Below are positions 17,414 through 26,740 of a stretch of DNA of 64,000 nt, piece after piece. Each line of letters starts with the position of its first letter. The stretch's first letter is position 1. A program made the translations under genes and the position numbers. The notes under the pieces are model-generated. The model searched no databases. It was not told the origin of the DNA and saw only the letters and a list, made by a program, of their open reading frames with translations. Source of the DNA: Bacillota bacterium (GTDB lineage: Bacteria; Bacillota; Clostridia; Lachnospirales; Lachnospiraceae); contig JAFAGA010000022.1 in NCBI GenBank assembly GCA_023423045.1, forward strand, positions 1 through 64,000, read 5' to 3'.

Positions 17414-18466
17414 GTGGGACGGTTGTTTGCTTTATGTTCTTTTGCTGTTTTATCATATCTAATGCACATTATCGCGCACGAACTGGGACATTTAATCATA
17501 GGGTTGATCACCGGCTGGAGATTTGTTGCTTTGCAGGTATTTTATATTGCAATTACAAAAGATAAAGCTCTACAAATAAAGTGTCTACCTTCTTTAAGCT
17601 GCCAGTGCGTCATGAGTCCGAAAACTCCGACGCAGAGTTCAGTTCTATATACCTTGGGTGGTCTTATAATGAATCTTATAATTACCCTGGTCTGCCTCTG
17701 GGGACTTATGAAGAATTCTATCGGAGAGCTAGTCTGGATATTTTCCTTTTGTTCCTTTGCCTGTGGATTGTTAATGCTTATCTTGAATGGAATTCCGGGT
17801 ACCAAAGGAGTATGCAATGATATGGCTTGTCTGCTTCTATGTATCAAGGAGAAAAACACGAAATATTATCACAATATACAGCTGATGACTGCCGGACAAT
17901 TATCGAAGGGGTTAAGCTATCGGCAGTGTGGGCAAGTACTTGGGTTAATGCGACCCGGAAAGATGGGAAATGATATCATAGCATATCAGACTGTGCTGGA
18001 GTTTTATTATTATCTGGATTGTACTTCCTACTCCCTGGCGGAAAATATACTCAAGAGGATTGATTTAAGTGCGCAGGTTAGCTTAGGGGTTAGAAAAATC
18101 ATCAAACTTGAAGTACTCTTTCTGGATATGCTTATGGGTATTCTGCACAAGGATGTCGTAGAGCCAGATAGGAAAAGCTATGATTTTGATATAGATGGAT
18201 ATATCAGGAAGCATGATGTGAAAGGTGATGTTCATGCGGCCAGAGTTAAGGCAGTATGGGCGGCATATCAAAATTATATGGGCGGGGATATACCCGCAGG
18301 TATTCGTTCACTGGATCAGGCAGTTGTAAAATTACAGGCAATGGAATGCCTGTATCCGGGAGAGAAGCTGTTCTGTCTGGATCAACTGATCGCAATCAGG
18401 AATATCTTCTGGCGGGACAGTGTAAAAATGGATCTGAAAACACCGGAATCAAAATGTGAAGCATGA
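17414..18466 (+). CDS. Membrane-embedded zinc metalloprotease-like protein (M50-type)
   Basis: A GTG start at 17414 follows AAGGGGA. The 350-aa protein has HELGH (residues 22-26) inside its first hydrophobic helix, the site-2-protease arrangement, then further membrane segments near residues 78-100 and 105-128. NGIPGTKGVCND near residue 125 may hold the third metal ligand (Asp), as in the NPxPxLDG-type motif of M50 enzymes. The C-terminal half (about 150-350) is soluble and helical, possibly TPR-like. These proteases cut substrates within the membrane. Next to many one-helix pilin-like proteins, it could process them or release a regulator; the substrate is unknown. Confidence 0.65.
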   Translation: MGRLFALCSFAVLSYLMHIIAHELGHLIIGLITGWRFVALQVFYIAITKDKALQIKCLPSLSCQCVMSPKTPTQSSVLYTLGGLIMNLIITLVCLWGLMKNSIGELVWIFSFCSFACGLLMLILNGIPGTKGVCNDMACLLLCIKEKNTKYYHNIQLMTAGQLSKGLSYRQCGQVLGLMRPGKMGNDIIAYQTVLEFYYYLDCTSYSLAENILKRIDLSAQVSLGVRKIIKLEVLFLDMLMGILHKDVVEPDRKSYDFDIDGYIRKHDVKGDVHAARVKAVWAAYQNYMGGDIPAGIRSLDQAVVKLQAMECLYPGEKLFCLDQLIAIRNIFWRDSVKMDLKTPESKCEA

Positions 18467-18827
18467 TGCAAAGAAGTATGATTAAAATCCACTTAAAAGA
18501 TGTTTTGACTTTCTTTCAGGCATCCTGCCGCTATGGGAATACCTATATTATATTTACATATATTTCTTGAAACATGTTATTTATGTGATATGCTTATATC
18601 ATAATATGGAGGTTAAAAAGATCATGATTGAAATAAGGTGTCTCTATTACACAATAATGGTATGCCATAAGTGAGCTATAAGTTATTACTGAATGAGAAG
18701 CTTGATCTTTTGGGTCTCATCTTGTGCTTATTGGAGAGGAAAGAGGAAATAACCGGGGGAAGCTGCGGCAGGAGGTCCGGGTGTAGGTAGAAGAAAAGAA
18801 AATAGTAGATGCTGAGGAGGAAATAGG
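18467..18827 (+). other. Intergenic region with possible promoter and leader
   Basis: This 361-base gap separates the machine genes from two exported-protein genes. It contains TTGAAA (18567-18572) and TATGCT (18589-18594) spaced by 16 bases, a possible promoter for the downstream pair. An ATG at 18606 inside TATGGAGG opens a 22-codon frame with no other support. The ribosome site GAGGAGGAA precedes the gene at 18828. Nothing else is recognised. Confidence 0.4.
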
Positions 18828-20069
18828 ATGAAGAGAAGAATGGCAGGAATAATAATTATGGTACTGGTCAATGGCTTTTTTGCCTTTTACAGTAATCAAA
18901 AAGTGGAGGCTGCGACTGCCTATATCACGGTTGGTTCCTTTGCCAATGCTCTGGCTGATGAATTAGGGGTATTATATAAAGAGGGGAAAGCTGGTGCTGT
19001 TGAAGCCTTACGGGAGATAGGAATTATCAAAGAGAGAGATTTCAAGGACTATGATATGAATCTCACCCGTGGTGATATGCTGGTTCTGTTGAGTCGGGTT
19101 GACGAATATGTGAATAAGGATACCATTGAAGAATGGCGTGTCAATATGGTCCTGGAAAAGCGTATTTCGGATATTAAGAAGGTTTCTGCATCAAAGAGGG
19201 CAGATATAGCAAAAGGATATATAAAGGGCTTTATGAAGGGATATAGCAACGGCAACTATATCACAAACCTTAATCTTAAGCTGAAGAATAAGGTGACAAA
19301 GAACGGTGCTTTATCCAGTATTAAAATGATTAAGGATAAATCCCTTCGTGCTAAGATTAGTCCGGACGGCCAGCTGATCCGCACAACGAAGCTGCCAAAG
19401 AATGCAAAGAACTATGAGTATATTCTTGACAGTTTTCCGAACAAATTCTATGAAAGAAAATTTGAGTTTATGTTCTCCGATCAATATAAGGCAGGAAAAA
19501 GGGATCCGGACCTTGAAAAATTCCCAGTAGATATGCGGAAATCAAAATTTCGAACTTGGAATGAGGAATGGGATTTTTCCATAGAGATGGATAAATATCT
19601 TTATGAGTGGCAGAAGAAAGCGGAAACTTATCTTCAATACACATTCAACGTGGATTACCGGACTGTAGATAATGAATGGATTGAGGGATTGGCCTCCTGT
19701 TATGTAAGAAGCAATATTGATTATGCGGCGGATTTAAAAGATTATTATGTTAAACATATGAAAGAAAATAAAGTTATAGTTGAAAGTTCTATTATTGTAG
19801 TTGAGCCTTCCACTCTTTATAAAGATAATGCTTATTGTATGAGAGCCTATATTCGTTATCGTATTACGGCTAAGGATATCAATGTTAAGCAAAACAGGCT
19901 ACTGTGGGTACAGTATCCGCAGCTAAAGGATTTAAAAAGTGGAGAATGGAGAGAAGGTATCTTTGATATTCGATTTGGAACAAATAATGGGTATCAAGGA
20001 GATGGTTCATACTTTGCTATAGACACTTCGACTTGGTATGCAGATGAAATGAATGTTCCAATAGATTAA
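18828..20069 (+). CDS. Exported protein with SLH-like N-terminal domain
   Basis: The 413-aa protein begins with a signal peptide (basic MKRR, hydrophobic core, likely cleavage after VEA near residue 28). Residues about 32-95 resemble an S-layer homology unit: VGSFANALADELGVL, then EALREIGIIKERDF, then LTRGDMLVLLSRV. The rest is basic and Tyr-rich with no recognised family. One SLH unit would be few for wall anchoring on its own, so it may fold with partners. It lies 28 bases before the 1463-aa exported protein, and the two were probably made together as surface components. Confidence 0.65.
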   Translation: MKRRMAGIIIMVLVNGFFAFYSNQKVEAATAYITVGSFANALADELGVLYKEGKAGAVEALREIGIIKERDFKDYDMNLTRGDMLVLLSRVDEYVNKDTIEEWRVNMVLEKRISDIKKVSASKRADIAKGYIKGFMKGYSNGNYITNLNLKLKNKVTKNGALSSIKMIKDKSLRAKISPDGQLIRTTKLPKNAKNYEYILDSFPNKFYERKFEFMFSDQYKAGKRDPDLEKFPVDMRKSKFRTWNEEWDFSIEMDKYLYEWQKKAETYLQYTFNVDYRTVDNEWIEGLASCYVRSNIDYAADLKDYYVKHMKENKVIVESSIIVVEPSTLYKDNAYCMRAYIRYRITAKDINVKQNRLLWVQYPQLKDLKSGEWREGIFDIRFGTNNGYQGDGSYFAIDTSTWYADEMNVPID

Positions 20070-20097
20070 GGAGGTAAGCACGCTGAACAAAAGAATT

Positions 20098-23000
20098 ATG
20101 ATAAAGAAAATAGGAATTATAATTTTATTATTGATATTTCTAATGCTTCCTGCGTTAAAATCAAAGGCCGATGTAATTGACGATTCAGAGTCATTTCACA
20201 TCGTCACCAATTCAGATAAGGAAGAAGTATTAAAAGTTATAATGAGAGATGGAGTTATAACAATCAATGGTAGATCAACGGCTGCGTCCTCCAGCTCGAT
20301 AATCCGATGGAGGACTATTGGTGTTAACATATCCAAGAATCCGATACCTACAACGGACAGCTATTACTCAAGTCTACATAAAAGGACTTTTACCGGATTC
20401 GGGCCAGTTAGTGATGCAGGAACATATAAATATTTACCCTTTGACATGGGAAAGAAAAAAAGCAATCAGATTGGAAATATTATAGAAACAACAATAACCT
20501 TTGATGCAAAGGCAGTTGCGGACGCTCTTGGGACTGATTTCAACGATATCACGGAGGATACCCCTATTTACCTTCATGGAGTATTTCAGACCTATGGTTA
20601 TGACCCGGAGAGACAAAGAGAAACTGGTGTCCGGATCAATAATATCCGGGACTGGAAAAAAATTGTGTCCGCTGAAACCTGGGGCAAAGCGGATACGCTG
20701 AATGATTTCGGCAAGTATTATAACATGAAGCTTTTATTCAAGGCAGAGGAACAGAAAAACAATCTTCTCTTCCTGAAGGAGGATGGAAGCGAACTGGCAA
20801 AGCCTGTCGCACTAGATTCCCTGAAACCCGGAAAAACTCTTTCCTGGTCCACCGATAAGACTGTCATTAAAAGCGGTGGTAAGGATTATGAGCTGTATAA
20901 ACGGGTAATAAAAAGTAAAAAGAGTAATAAAGCCATCTCCGGAGGTACCCAGGAGCTGGGCGGCAGTGTGACGGCCGAAACCCTTCGCAAGGGCAGTACT
21001 ACGGTAAAGCTGGGCGGCATGGATATCTGTCTCTACTACAGGCCAATAAAAACCAATGCAAACATAAAGCTCTCCGGTGTGGATCAGGATACCGGAACAG
21101 TAATTAAGGATGAGATAGACAAGGCCGGGGTTTATGCCGGGGGGACCTATGTACAGCCGGACAGCAAGCTTTTTAGCAGTATTACCTATGGAGGAAAGAC
21201 CTATAAAAGAACGGCGAAGTATGCGTTTACCTATACCAAAGCGAACGGCAGCGAGGCTTCCGCCACGGACACCCTGAAAACAAGCAGTACTCCCTTATCC
21301 ATAGAAATTCCCTCCGATATTAAAGCAGGGACTACAATGGAAGTTGAAATCTATTATCAGCAGGTAACAGACGGGGATATTCTTGTGACGGTGAACGCAG
21401 TTAATAAGCTTACCGGGGCAACGATTAAAACTCTGACTACCGGCACGGTAAAAGGAGGAGAAAAGTACAATTATACAATCAGTGAGAGTAAAATAACCTC
21501 TGGATCAAAGACCTGTGACTATTCGGGTACCTGGAAGTGGTCCTATATCTCTTCGGGTTCCACGGTGGCAAAGGATGGGACCGGAGAAAAGGTCAGCTTC
21601 ACCGCCCCTTCTGCTGGGAAGATTACCGGGGGAATTACAGTCAGTGTTTACTATACCGAAGGAGATACTGTAGGAAGTGGAGACATTACCTTGCGGGTAA
21701 TCATGGTAACGGAGAGCGGATCCCTGATTTATGAAATATCCAAGGAAAAAGTAATACCAAATCAGGCCGTGACAAAAACAGCCCTGGATCCCCGGTCCGC
21801 AGGTGGAATGTCTTATAGTTACGTCAATAAATGGGATTACGATTACACAACGTCCTCCGGGAAGAGCAGCAAATCAGGAACAGGACAGTACATATCATTT
21901 ACAATACCCTCTACAACTCTTACAGGTACCACCGTTACACTGAGGCTGTATTATAAAGCCATGGCCGCAGAAGTGGAGGTACCGGAGCCGGAGGCACCTA
22001 TTTCCCTTCCTTTAGATTCCCCAAGCCCCTATGCAGTGATTAACGGTGATAAATACGGCAGTCCCTATTTTACATCGGAAAAAGGCATCTCCACCACGGA
22101 GAGCCAGTATGTATTTTTAAAGACTAAAGATTATCTTCTTGGTTACACATTGGTAAACCGTACAGGGAAAAGAACGTATACGATTCCAGTAACCATGACC
22201 TACACATTGCAGTATTTTACGGCAACCCCTCCGGAGTACGGCGGCCCCAAGCCAATTACGGATACTGTAACCGATACGCAGTATATTCCGGTGGAACGGG
22301 CTTATTCCTATTGGGAAATCACAGATTTACAGTATTATAATGTGAGTACCGCAAAGGTATATAACTATTCCCTGCCGAACGGTGGTGTATCTCTGAATGC
22401 CAATCATGCCTATACGAGTATCCCGGCACTCAATACCTGGCACTCCTCCAATGTTGGGGACCATGTAATGCCTCCTCTGGAGGCGGCCGGAATCTCTGTT
22501 TCAGCTCCATCACCAATTACCTCCTCTGGCAGCACCCGTCCGACCGTAGAGTATATGGATCTTACCTCCTATGCGCTGACCATGACAGGAGAAGCGAGAG
22601 TAAAAAGCGATTATATACAGTTTGATGGGAGAGTAGTATTATCCAACTCAACTGGCAGTAAATTAGGGGCATCCCCCAATGTTTCTAATTTTGCCCACTG
22701 TACCACCATCATTGGGGACAAGGCTCTTTATACGGATAAGCAGGTAATTGAAGCAAAGAAGATAAATGGGGTGTATTCCTCCACTGCGAATGTCTCTTAT
22801 GAGATTCATTATGCCAGTGTAGGATACGGACAGCAAAACAAGAACTTCCAGGCGGAGGTTAACGATGTTATAATCCATACGCCGGTGATCTGTGTCCCGG
22901 TAGTCAATGCAGACAATGACAAATGGACTCAGCTTTTAAACCCGGAGCCGGAGACGGTGCAGATCGTACTTGATCCCGACACCACACTGAATGATTTTAC

Positions 23001-24489
23001 GGTGAGAATATCCAACACTTTGCTTCATAGCAACCGGCCCGGATATCTTAGCAGGGATTTTTCCCGCTCTTTCATTGATTCAGAGCATATCTCATATCTT
23101 GCCAGAAAAGACGGTGTAGTAAGAAATGAGGTCTGTTTTCCCTTTGACATCTATATCGATACCCATCAAGATAAAAACAAGGAGAATGATCAATACATAA
23201 CGGCAGGTACCTGGTTCGTTCTGGGCAGGGATACCTTTCGTTTCTATGTTCCCATGTGGATTAAGGAAGGGGTGTATACGGCTCAGTTCCGGTCGATTGC
23301 AGTAAATGGGGAAGACAGGTTAGGGAAAATAGAAACAGAACGTAATACCTCCAGAGATAACTATGTGGCGACTGCCACGGTCAATTTTGAGATCTCCGGC
23401 CGCATTTATGGAATGAAGCTTTATGATATTTCGGATTACCCAAGGTGGGAGAATGTATTCCGCCCGGGAGAGACGTTGAAGATAAAGCTGTTTGAAGGGG
23501 CTGTTGACGGAACTATGCATCCGGGATTTAATAAAAGCTATTCCTATTACTATCGGGTGGGTACGAAGGACCAATATGGCGTTGAAACTGGAACGCTGAG
23601 CAAATACACCTTTCCCTTGGTAAATGGGAGCCATCCGAAATATATGAACTTGGGAGTATTGAAAACCGGGTATGCGGTCCGCTTCCTGTTAGATACCACC
23701 GGGGAGATGTACGGCGGCGCCAGCAGCGTGAAGATTATCCCAAGCTTTTATTATGTGGATGCGGACGGTAAGAACCGGAGGCTGGTAGATCTTTATTATT
23801 CAGAAGAGATTAACGGGAAGAAACATTCTTTAGTTAAAGTTGGCTCAGGGGCGGACCTCGTAAATATTAAAAATGGCACCACAGGCAATCTCTATAGCCG
23901 GATACCGGAAAAAGAACTAGACAATACAGCAAAGGTTCAGAATATGAATTTGACAAAGCTTTCTCGTCAGAGCAGCGCCATGTATTCTTATTCTACCTTT
24001 CGTCTGTTGAAAGCCTTTCGTACTTTTATCGGTATAGATTATGCCTCCAGCATCACCTCTTTACCTTCTTATACTGGTGTAAAGCAGGTGACTGGATTAG
24101 ATAAAACTCAGCTTTCGAAGTATACCCAGCGTTGGTATGGTACCTATAAGATCCCTGCAGATGTTCATGCTGTAGCTTCTGGCTATGATGTGTATGGACA
24201 TCTTAAAAAAAATGGAATTGACTACAGGGAAAGCTTCTGGCTGAAAGGCGGGTATATCATTGTAAACTTCAATATAATTACAATCAATAAAGATGGCGAG
24301 GAGCGCCTTTCTTATGCGAATGGAGACAATTACATGAACAATGGGAATTGCTCCATGCTGATAACAGAAGGGGCAATTATACAGAAGACAGATAATAATG
24401 ATGTTAAGTTTAATTTTAAAGCGGGAGATTTCGTGATTTACTACAATGACAAATCTTATAGCGGTGACTATGATGGACAGCTGTACTAG
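20098..24489 (+). CDS. Large exported repeat protein (DUF5704-like)
   Basis: The product is 1463 aa from ATG 20098, but this ATG is 23 bases from the strong AAGGAGG (20068-20074). An in-frame CTG at 20083 has ideal 8-base spacing and would add 5 residues, so it may be the true start. A signal peptide covers residues about 1-25 (cleavage near SKA). Three related beta-rich units of about 100 aa lie near residues 317-425, 426-526 and 527-621, each ending in a YYxx strand, resembling MucBP-like wall repeats. A later region near residue 1016 (DIYIDTHQDKNKEND) resembles DUF5704 proteins of Lachnospiraceae. No LPxTG anchor is seen. It is probably a secreted surface protein. Confidence 0.65.
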   Translation: MIKKIGIIILLLIFLMLPALKSKADVIDDSESFHIVTNSDKEEVLKVIMRDGVITINGRSTAASSSSIIRWRTIGVNISKNPIPTTDSYYSSLHKRTFTGFGPVSDAGTYKYLPFDMGKKKSNQIGNIIETTITFDAKAVADALGTDFNDITEDTPIYLHGVFQTYGYDPERQRETGVRINNIRDWKKIVSAETWGKADTLNDFGKYYNMKLLFKAEEQKNNLLFLKEDGSELAKPVALDSLKPGKTLSWSTDKTVIKSGGKDYELYKRVIKSKKSNKAISGGTQELGGSVTAETLRKGSTTVKLGGMDICLYYRPIKTNANIKLSGVDQDTGTVIKDEIDKAGVYAGGTYVQPDSKLFSSITYGGKTYKRTAKYAFTYTKANGSEASATDTLKTSSTPLSIEIPSDIKAGTTMEVEIYYQQVTDGDILVTVNAVNKLTGATIKTLTTGTVKGGEKYNYTISESKITSGSKTCDYSGTWKWSYISSGSTVAKDGTGEKVSFTAPSAGKITGGITVSVYYTEGDTVGSGDITLRVIMVTESGSLIYEISKEKVIPNQAVTKTALDPRSAGGMSYSYVNKWDYDYTTSSGKSSKSGTGQYISFTIPSTTLTGTTVTLRLYYKAMAAEVEVPEPEAPISLPLDSPSPYAVINGDKYGSPYFTSEKGISTTESQYVFLKTKDYLLGYTLVNRTGKRTYTIPVTMTYTLQYFTATPPEYGGPKPITDTVTDTQYIPVERAYSYWEITDLQYYNVSTAKVYNYSLPNGGVSLNANHAYTSIPALNTWHSSNVGDHVMPPLEAAGISVSAPSPITSSGSTRPTVEYMDLTSYALTMTGEARVKSDYIQFDGRVVLSNSTGSKLGASPNVSNFAHCTTIIGDKALYTDKQVIEAKKINGVYSSTANVSYEIHYASVGYGQQNKNFQAEVNDVIIHTPVICVPVVNADNDKWTQLLNPEPETVQIVLDPDTTLNDFTVRISNTLLHSNRPGYLSRDFSRSFIDSEHISYLARKDGVVRNEVCFPFDIYIDTHQDKNKENDQYITAGTWFVLGRDTFRFYVPMWIKEGVYTAQFRSIAVNGEDRLGKIETERNTSRDNYVATATVNFEISGRIYGMKLYDISDYPRWENVFRPGETLKIKLFEGAVDGTMHPGFNKSYSYYYRVGTKDQYGVETGTLSKYTFPLVNGSHPKYMNLGVLKTGYAVRFLLDTTGEMYGGASSVKIIPSFYYVDADGKNRRLVDLYYSEEINGKKHSLVKVGSGADLVNIKNGTTGNLYSRIPEKELDNTAKVQNMNLTKLSRQSSAMYSYSTFRLLKAFRTFIGIDYASSITSLPSYTGVKQVTGLDKTQLSKYTQRWYGTYKIPADVHAVASGYDVYGHLKKNGIDYRESFWLKGGYIIVNFNIITINKDGEERLSYANGDNYMNNGNCSMLITEGAIIQKTDNNDVKFNFKAGDFVIYYNDKSYSGDYDGQLY

Positions 24490-25134
24490 TACATCGTTCA
24501 CATGCAAACAGAATGGATACTTGTTTAAACATCCAGATGTAATATTTCAGAAACTGCGACGTAGCAGAAGCGGTCAAAAAGCTTTATTAATTGGGTGCAA
24601 ATAGATTCTCTTATTATTCAAAGTAGGATTTCTTTATTCAGGAAAGTTTTGACTATCTTCCAAATAGACTAGTAATTGACAAAATCTCTGTGCATAGTGC
24701 AATATGCCTAAATAAAAAATTGTATATTTTACATAATTTTGAAAAAAATAGTTGACTTTTACATTATTTTGATATTAAAATGGATTTACAAGAGATAAAA
24801 CTCTTGATAACAAACATCATAGCATCAAATTCTGAAGTGTGGATATATATCTCAAAATTCTATAAATCTAAAAATCTTGCTGATTTCCAGCACCTGTTCA
24901 TGTTTCAGAGATTAACGCGATGAATGTATAGTTATAATTTTTGAATAAAGTGAGGAAGTAAAAAGACATTAATCTTTTCGCTTCCTCATTTTATTTGTTA
25001 TAGGGTGATTTACAAGGCATGTCAATCATTATTAATAAAGATGAAATTGCCTTTCTGGAAAGAATAACTTTTGAACTGTAGCATTGCCACATATATGGGG
25101 AGAGGATGTGGTATTAATCTGCCGCATACTATAA
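24490..25134. other. AT-rich intergenic region, possible small RNA
   Basis: This stretch holds no convincing gene. TTGACT (24752-24757) and TTAAAA (24775-24780) are spaced by 17 bases, and a strong hairpin terminator lies about 200 bases further on. Between them is a CAAGAG/CTCTTG hairpin near 24790-24805 and a 47-codon frame with no ribosome site. A short untranslated RNA is possible. Confidence 0.35.
24951..24995 (+). terminator. Rho-independent terminator
   Basis: TGAGGAAG (24951-24958) pairs with CTTCCTCA (24981-24988), and the stem continues inward through AAAAGA/TCTTTT around a six-base loop. ATTTTATTTG follows on the + strand. It would end transcripts coming from the exported-protein gene or from a small RNA starting near 24787. 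Confidence 0.7.
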
Positions 25135-25680
25135 TTATAGTAATTCCCGGATTCTATCCCCAATCAGGAACATATCTGCCGTAGGTTCAAAACGCTCGAC
25201 GACATTACCTTTGCGGTCAATCAAAAACTTGGTAAAGTTCCATTTTATACTGGGCTTGTTCATAAAATCAGGATCATTTTCTGTCAGCATTGGGATTAGT
25301 TTGGGTGCGATCGGATGGGATTCATCGAAACCTGCGAAGCCCTTCTGACTAACCAGATATTGATACAGGGGATGGGCATTACTGCCGTTTACCTCAATCT
25401 TGGAGAAGGTAGGGAAGGAGATACCGTAGTTGGATTCACAAAAGGTGTAAATCTCATTATCGGTTCCCGGTGCCTGATTGCCAAATTGGTTACAGGGGAA
25501 GTCAAGTATAACAAATCCCTCCGGGGAATACTTTTCATATAAATCCTGAAGGGCATCATATTGAGGAGTGAAACCGCATTGGGTGGCAGTATTCACAATG
25601 AGGAGAACCTTTCCTTCGTATTGGTCGAGGCTTACCTCCTGACCATGCCTGTCATTAACAATGAAATCATAAATACTCAT
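25135..25680 (-). CDS. Glutathione peroxidase family protein 1
   Basis: ATG 25680 has AAAGGA 8 bases upstream; a longer frame exists but lacks such a site. This 181-aa thiol peroxidase has NTATQC with the catalytic Cys35, FPCNQF (Gln of the active-site triad) and KWNFTKF (Trp/Asn). Cys replaces selenocysteine, and such bacterial enzymes usually take electrons from thioredoxin rather than glutathione. It carries an insertion (about residues 118-140) not present in its neighbour. It follows a close paralogue after a 180-base gap, an evident tandem duplication for peroxide defence in an anaerobe. Confidence 0.9.
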   Translation of the reverse strand: MSIYDFIVNDRHGQEVSLDQYEGKVLLIVNTATQCGFTPQYDALQDLYEKYSPEGFVILDFPCNQFGNQAPGTDNEIYTFCESNYGISFPTFSKIEVNGSNAHPLYQYLVSQKGFAGFDESHPIAPKLIPMLTENDPDFMNKPSIKWNFTKFLIDRKGNVVERFEPTADMFLIGDRIRELL

Positions 25681-25860
25681 ATTATCATATCCTTTCTGTA
25701 TATTCTCATTATACTTGTGATTACTCATACTTTACCACTTTTTATATATCACTTTATATATATCACTGCAAGTCTATGGGTATATCTCGTCTAGTTTGCC
25801 TTCGACAGTATCCATAAGGTTTTTTCTGCTGACTTGGCAAGTTTATTATGAAAGTAAAAA

Positions 25861-26343
25861 TTATTGTATATTCAATAACTGTTTGATATCCTTTTCAATA
25901 CTTTCCGGTGTGTCGGTGGGAGAATATCTTTTTATTACCTCTCCGGACGGATTAACTAGAAACTTGGTAAAATTCCATTTGATTTTATTACCAAGAACAC
26001 CGCCTTTCTCCTTCTTCAGATAATCAAACAATGGTTCCGCATCCTTGCCATTGACTTTAACTTTAGCAAACAGCTTAAAGGTAGTGTTATATTTTAAGGT
26101 GCAGAAGCTCTGAATCTCACTCTCGGTGCCCGGAGCCTGGTTAGCAAACTGGTTACAGGGGAAATCCAGTATTTCGAAACCCTTGCTCTGATACTTCTCA
26201 TAGAGCATCTGCAAACCCTCGTATTGAGGGGTAAAGCCGCAGCCTGTAGCTGTATTGACAATAAGGAGCAGTTTACCTTTATAATCGCCAAGAGATGTAT
26301 CATTTCCGTTGGCATCCTTAACAGTGAAATCGTAGAAGTTCAT
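25861..26343 (-). CDS. Glutathione peroxidase family protein 2
   Basis: This 160-aa thiol peroxidase has NTATGC (catalytic Cys35), FPCNQF and KWNFTKF, the full set of active-site elements. The start follows GAAAGGATG, and a near-perfect promoter lies 43 bases further upstream. It reduces hydroperoxides in the cytoplasm, probably using thioredoxin. It is the first of two tandem paralogues; the 180-base gap between them has no terminator, so both may be read together. Confidence 0.9.
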   Translation of the reverse strand: MNFYDFTVKDANGNDTSLGDYKGKLLLIVNTATGCGFTPQYEGLQMLYEKYQSKGFEILDFPCNQFANQAPGTESEIQSFCTLKYNTTFKLFAKVKVNGKDAEPLFDYLKKEKGGVLGNKIKWNFTKFLVNPSGEVIKRYSPTDTPESIEKDIKQLLNIQ

Positions 26344-26385
26344 ATTAATAGATTCATCCTTTCAATAATAATTTAATACAATTAA

Positions 26386-26414
26386 ATTGTACACTACTAA
26401 AATAAACTTGTCAA
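26386..26414 (-). promoter_or_regulatory. Sigma-A promoter of the peroxidase pair
   Basis: On the minus strand TTGACA (26414-26409) and TACAAT (26391-26386) are separated by 17 bases. This is a consensus -35 and a one-mismatch -10. It points at the peroxidase start at 26343. A flanking AATT-rich dyad could be an operator, but none is clear. Confidence 0.65.
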
Positions 26415-26740
26415 TAGAAAATATAATTTGCAGCGATTCCGGTTTTCAATAACAGTAACAGTGTATATATATGATTGCTGCCAGCTTTTCTTTCGAAAAT
26501 GGCATAAAATATGATATGCCCGCCTACTGAGATATAGACATAGGCATAGGCCTTAGGTTTGTTGCAGCGGAGGGAAGGGGATATAGGTCCGGGATACTAA
26601 AAAATGCTAAATAGAATTACTTGATTCCTGTTGTGAAATTTATAAAAATGATGTATTATTGAGGACAGGGTGGTTTTGATATTCATTATTAACATCACTT
26701 TGGTTCTGCTGTTTAATGTAACACCCAAGGAGGAAATAAG
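26415..26740. other. Intergenic region upstream of the phospholipase-like gene
   Basis: Between the leftward peroxidase promoter and the rightward gene at 26741, several loose sigma-A matches occur, such as TTGTGA and TATTAT spaced 17 bases apart near 26631-26659. No gene or strong repeat was found. Confidence 0.35.

Noticed and set aside
24780..24923. 47-codon frame before a terminator
   Set aside because: Its ATG lies inside the -10 box of the candidate promoter and no ribosome site precedes it; a non-coding RNA is more likely.
25135..26343. Selenoprotein-type glutathione peroxidase
   Set aside because: Both copies have a normal Cys codon at the active site and no in-frame TGA, so selenocysteine is not used.
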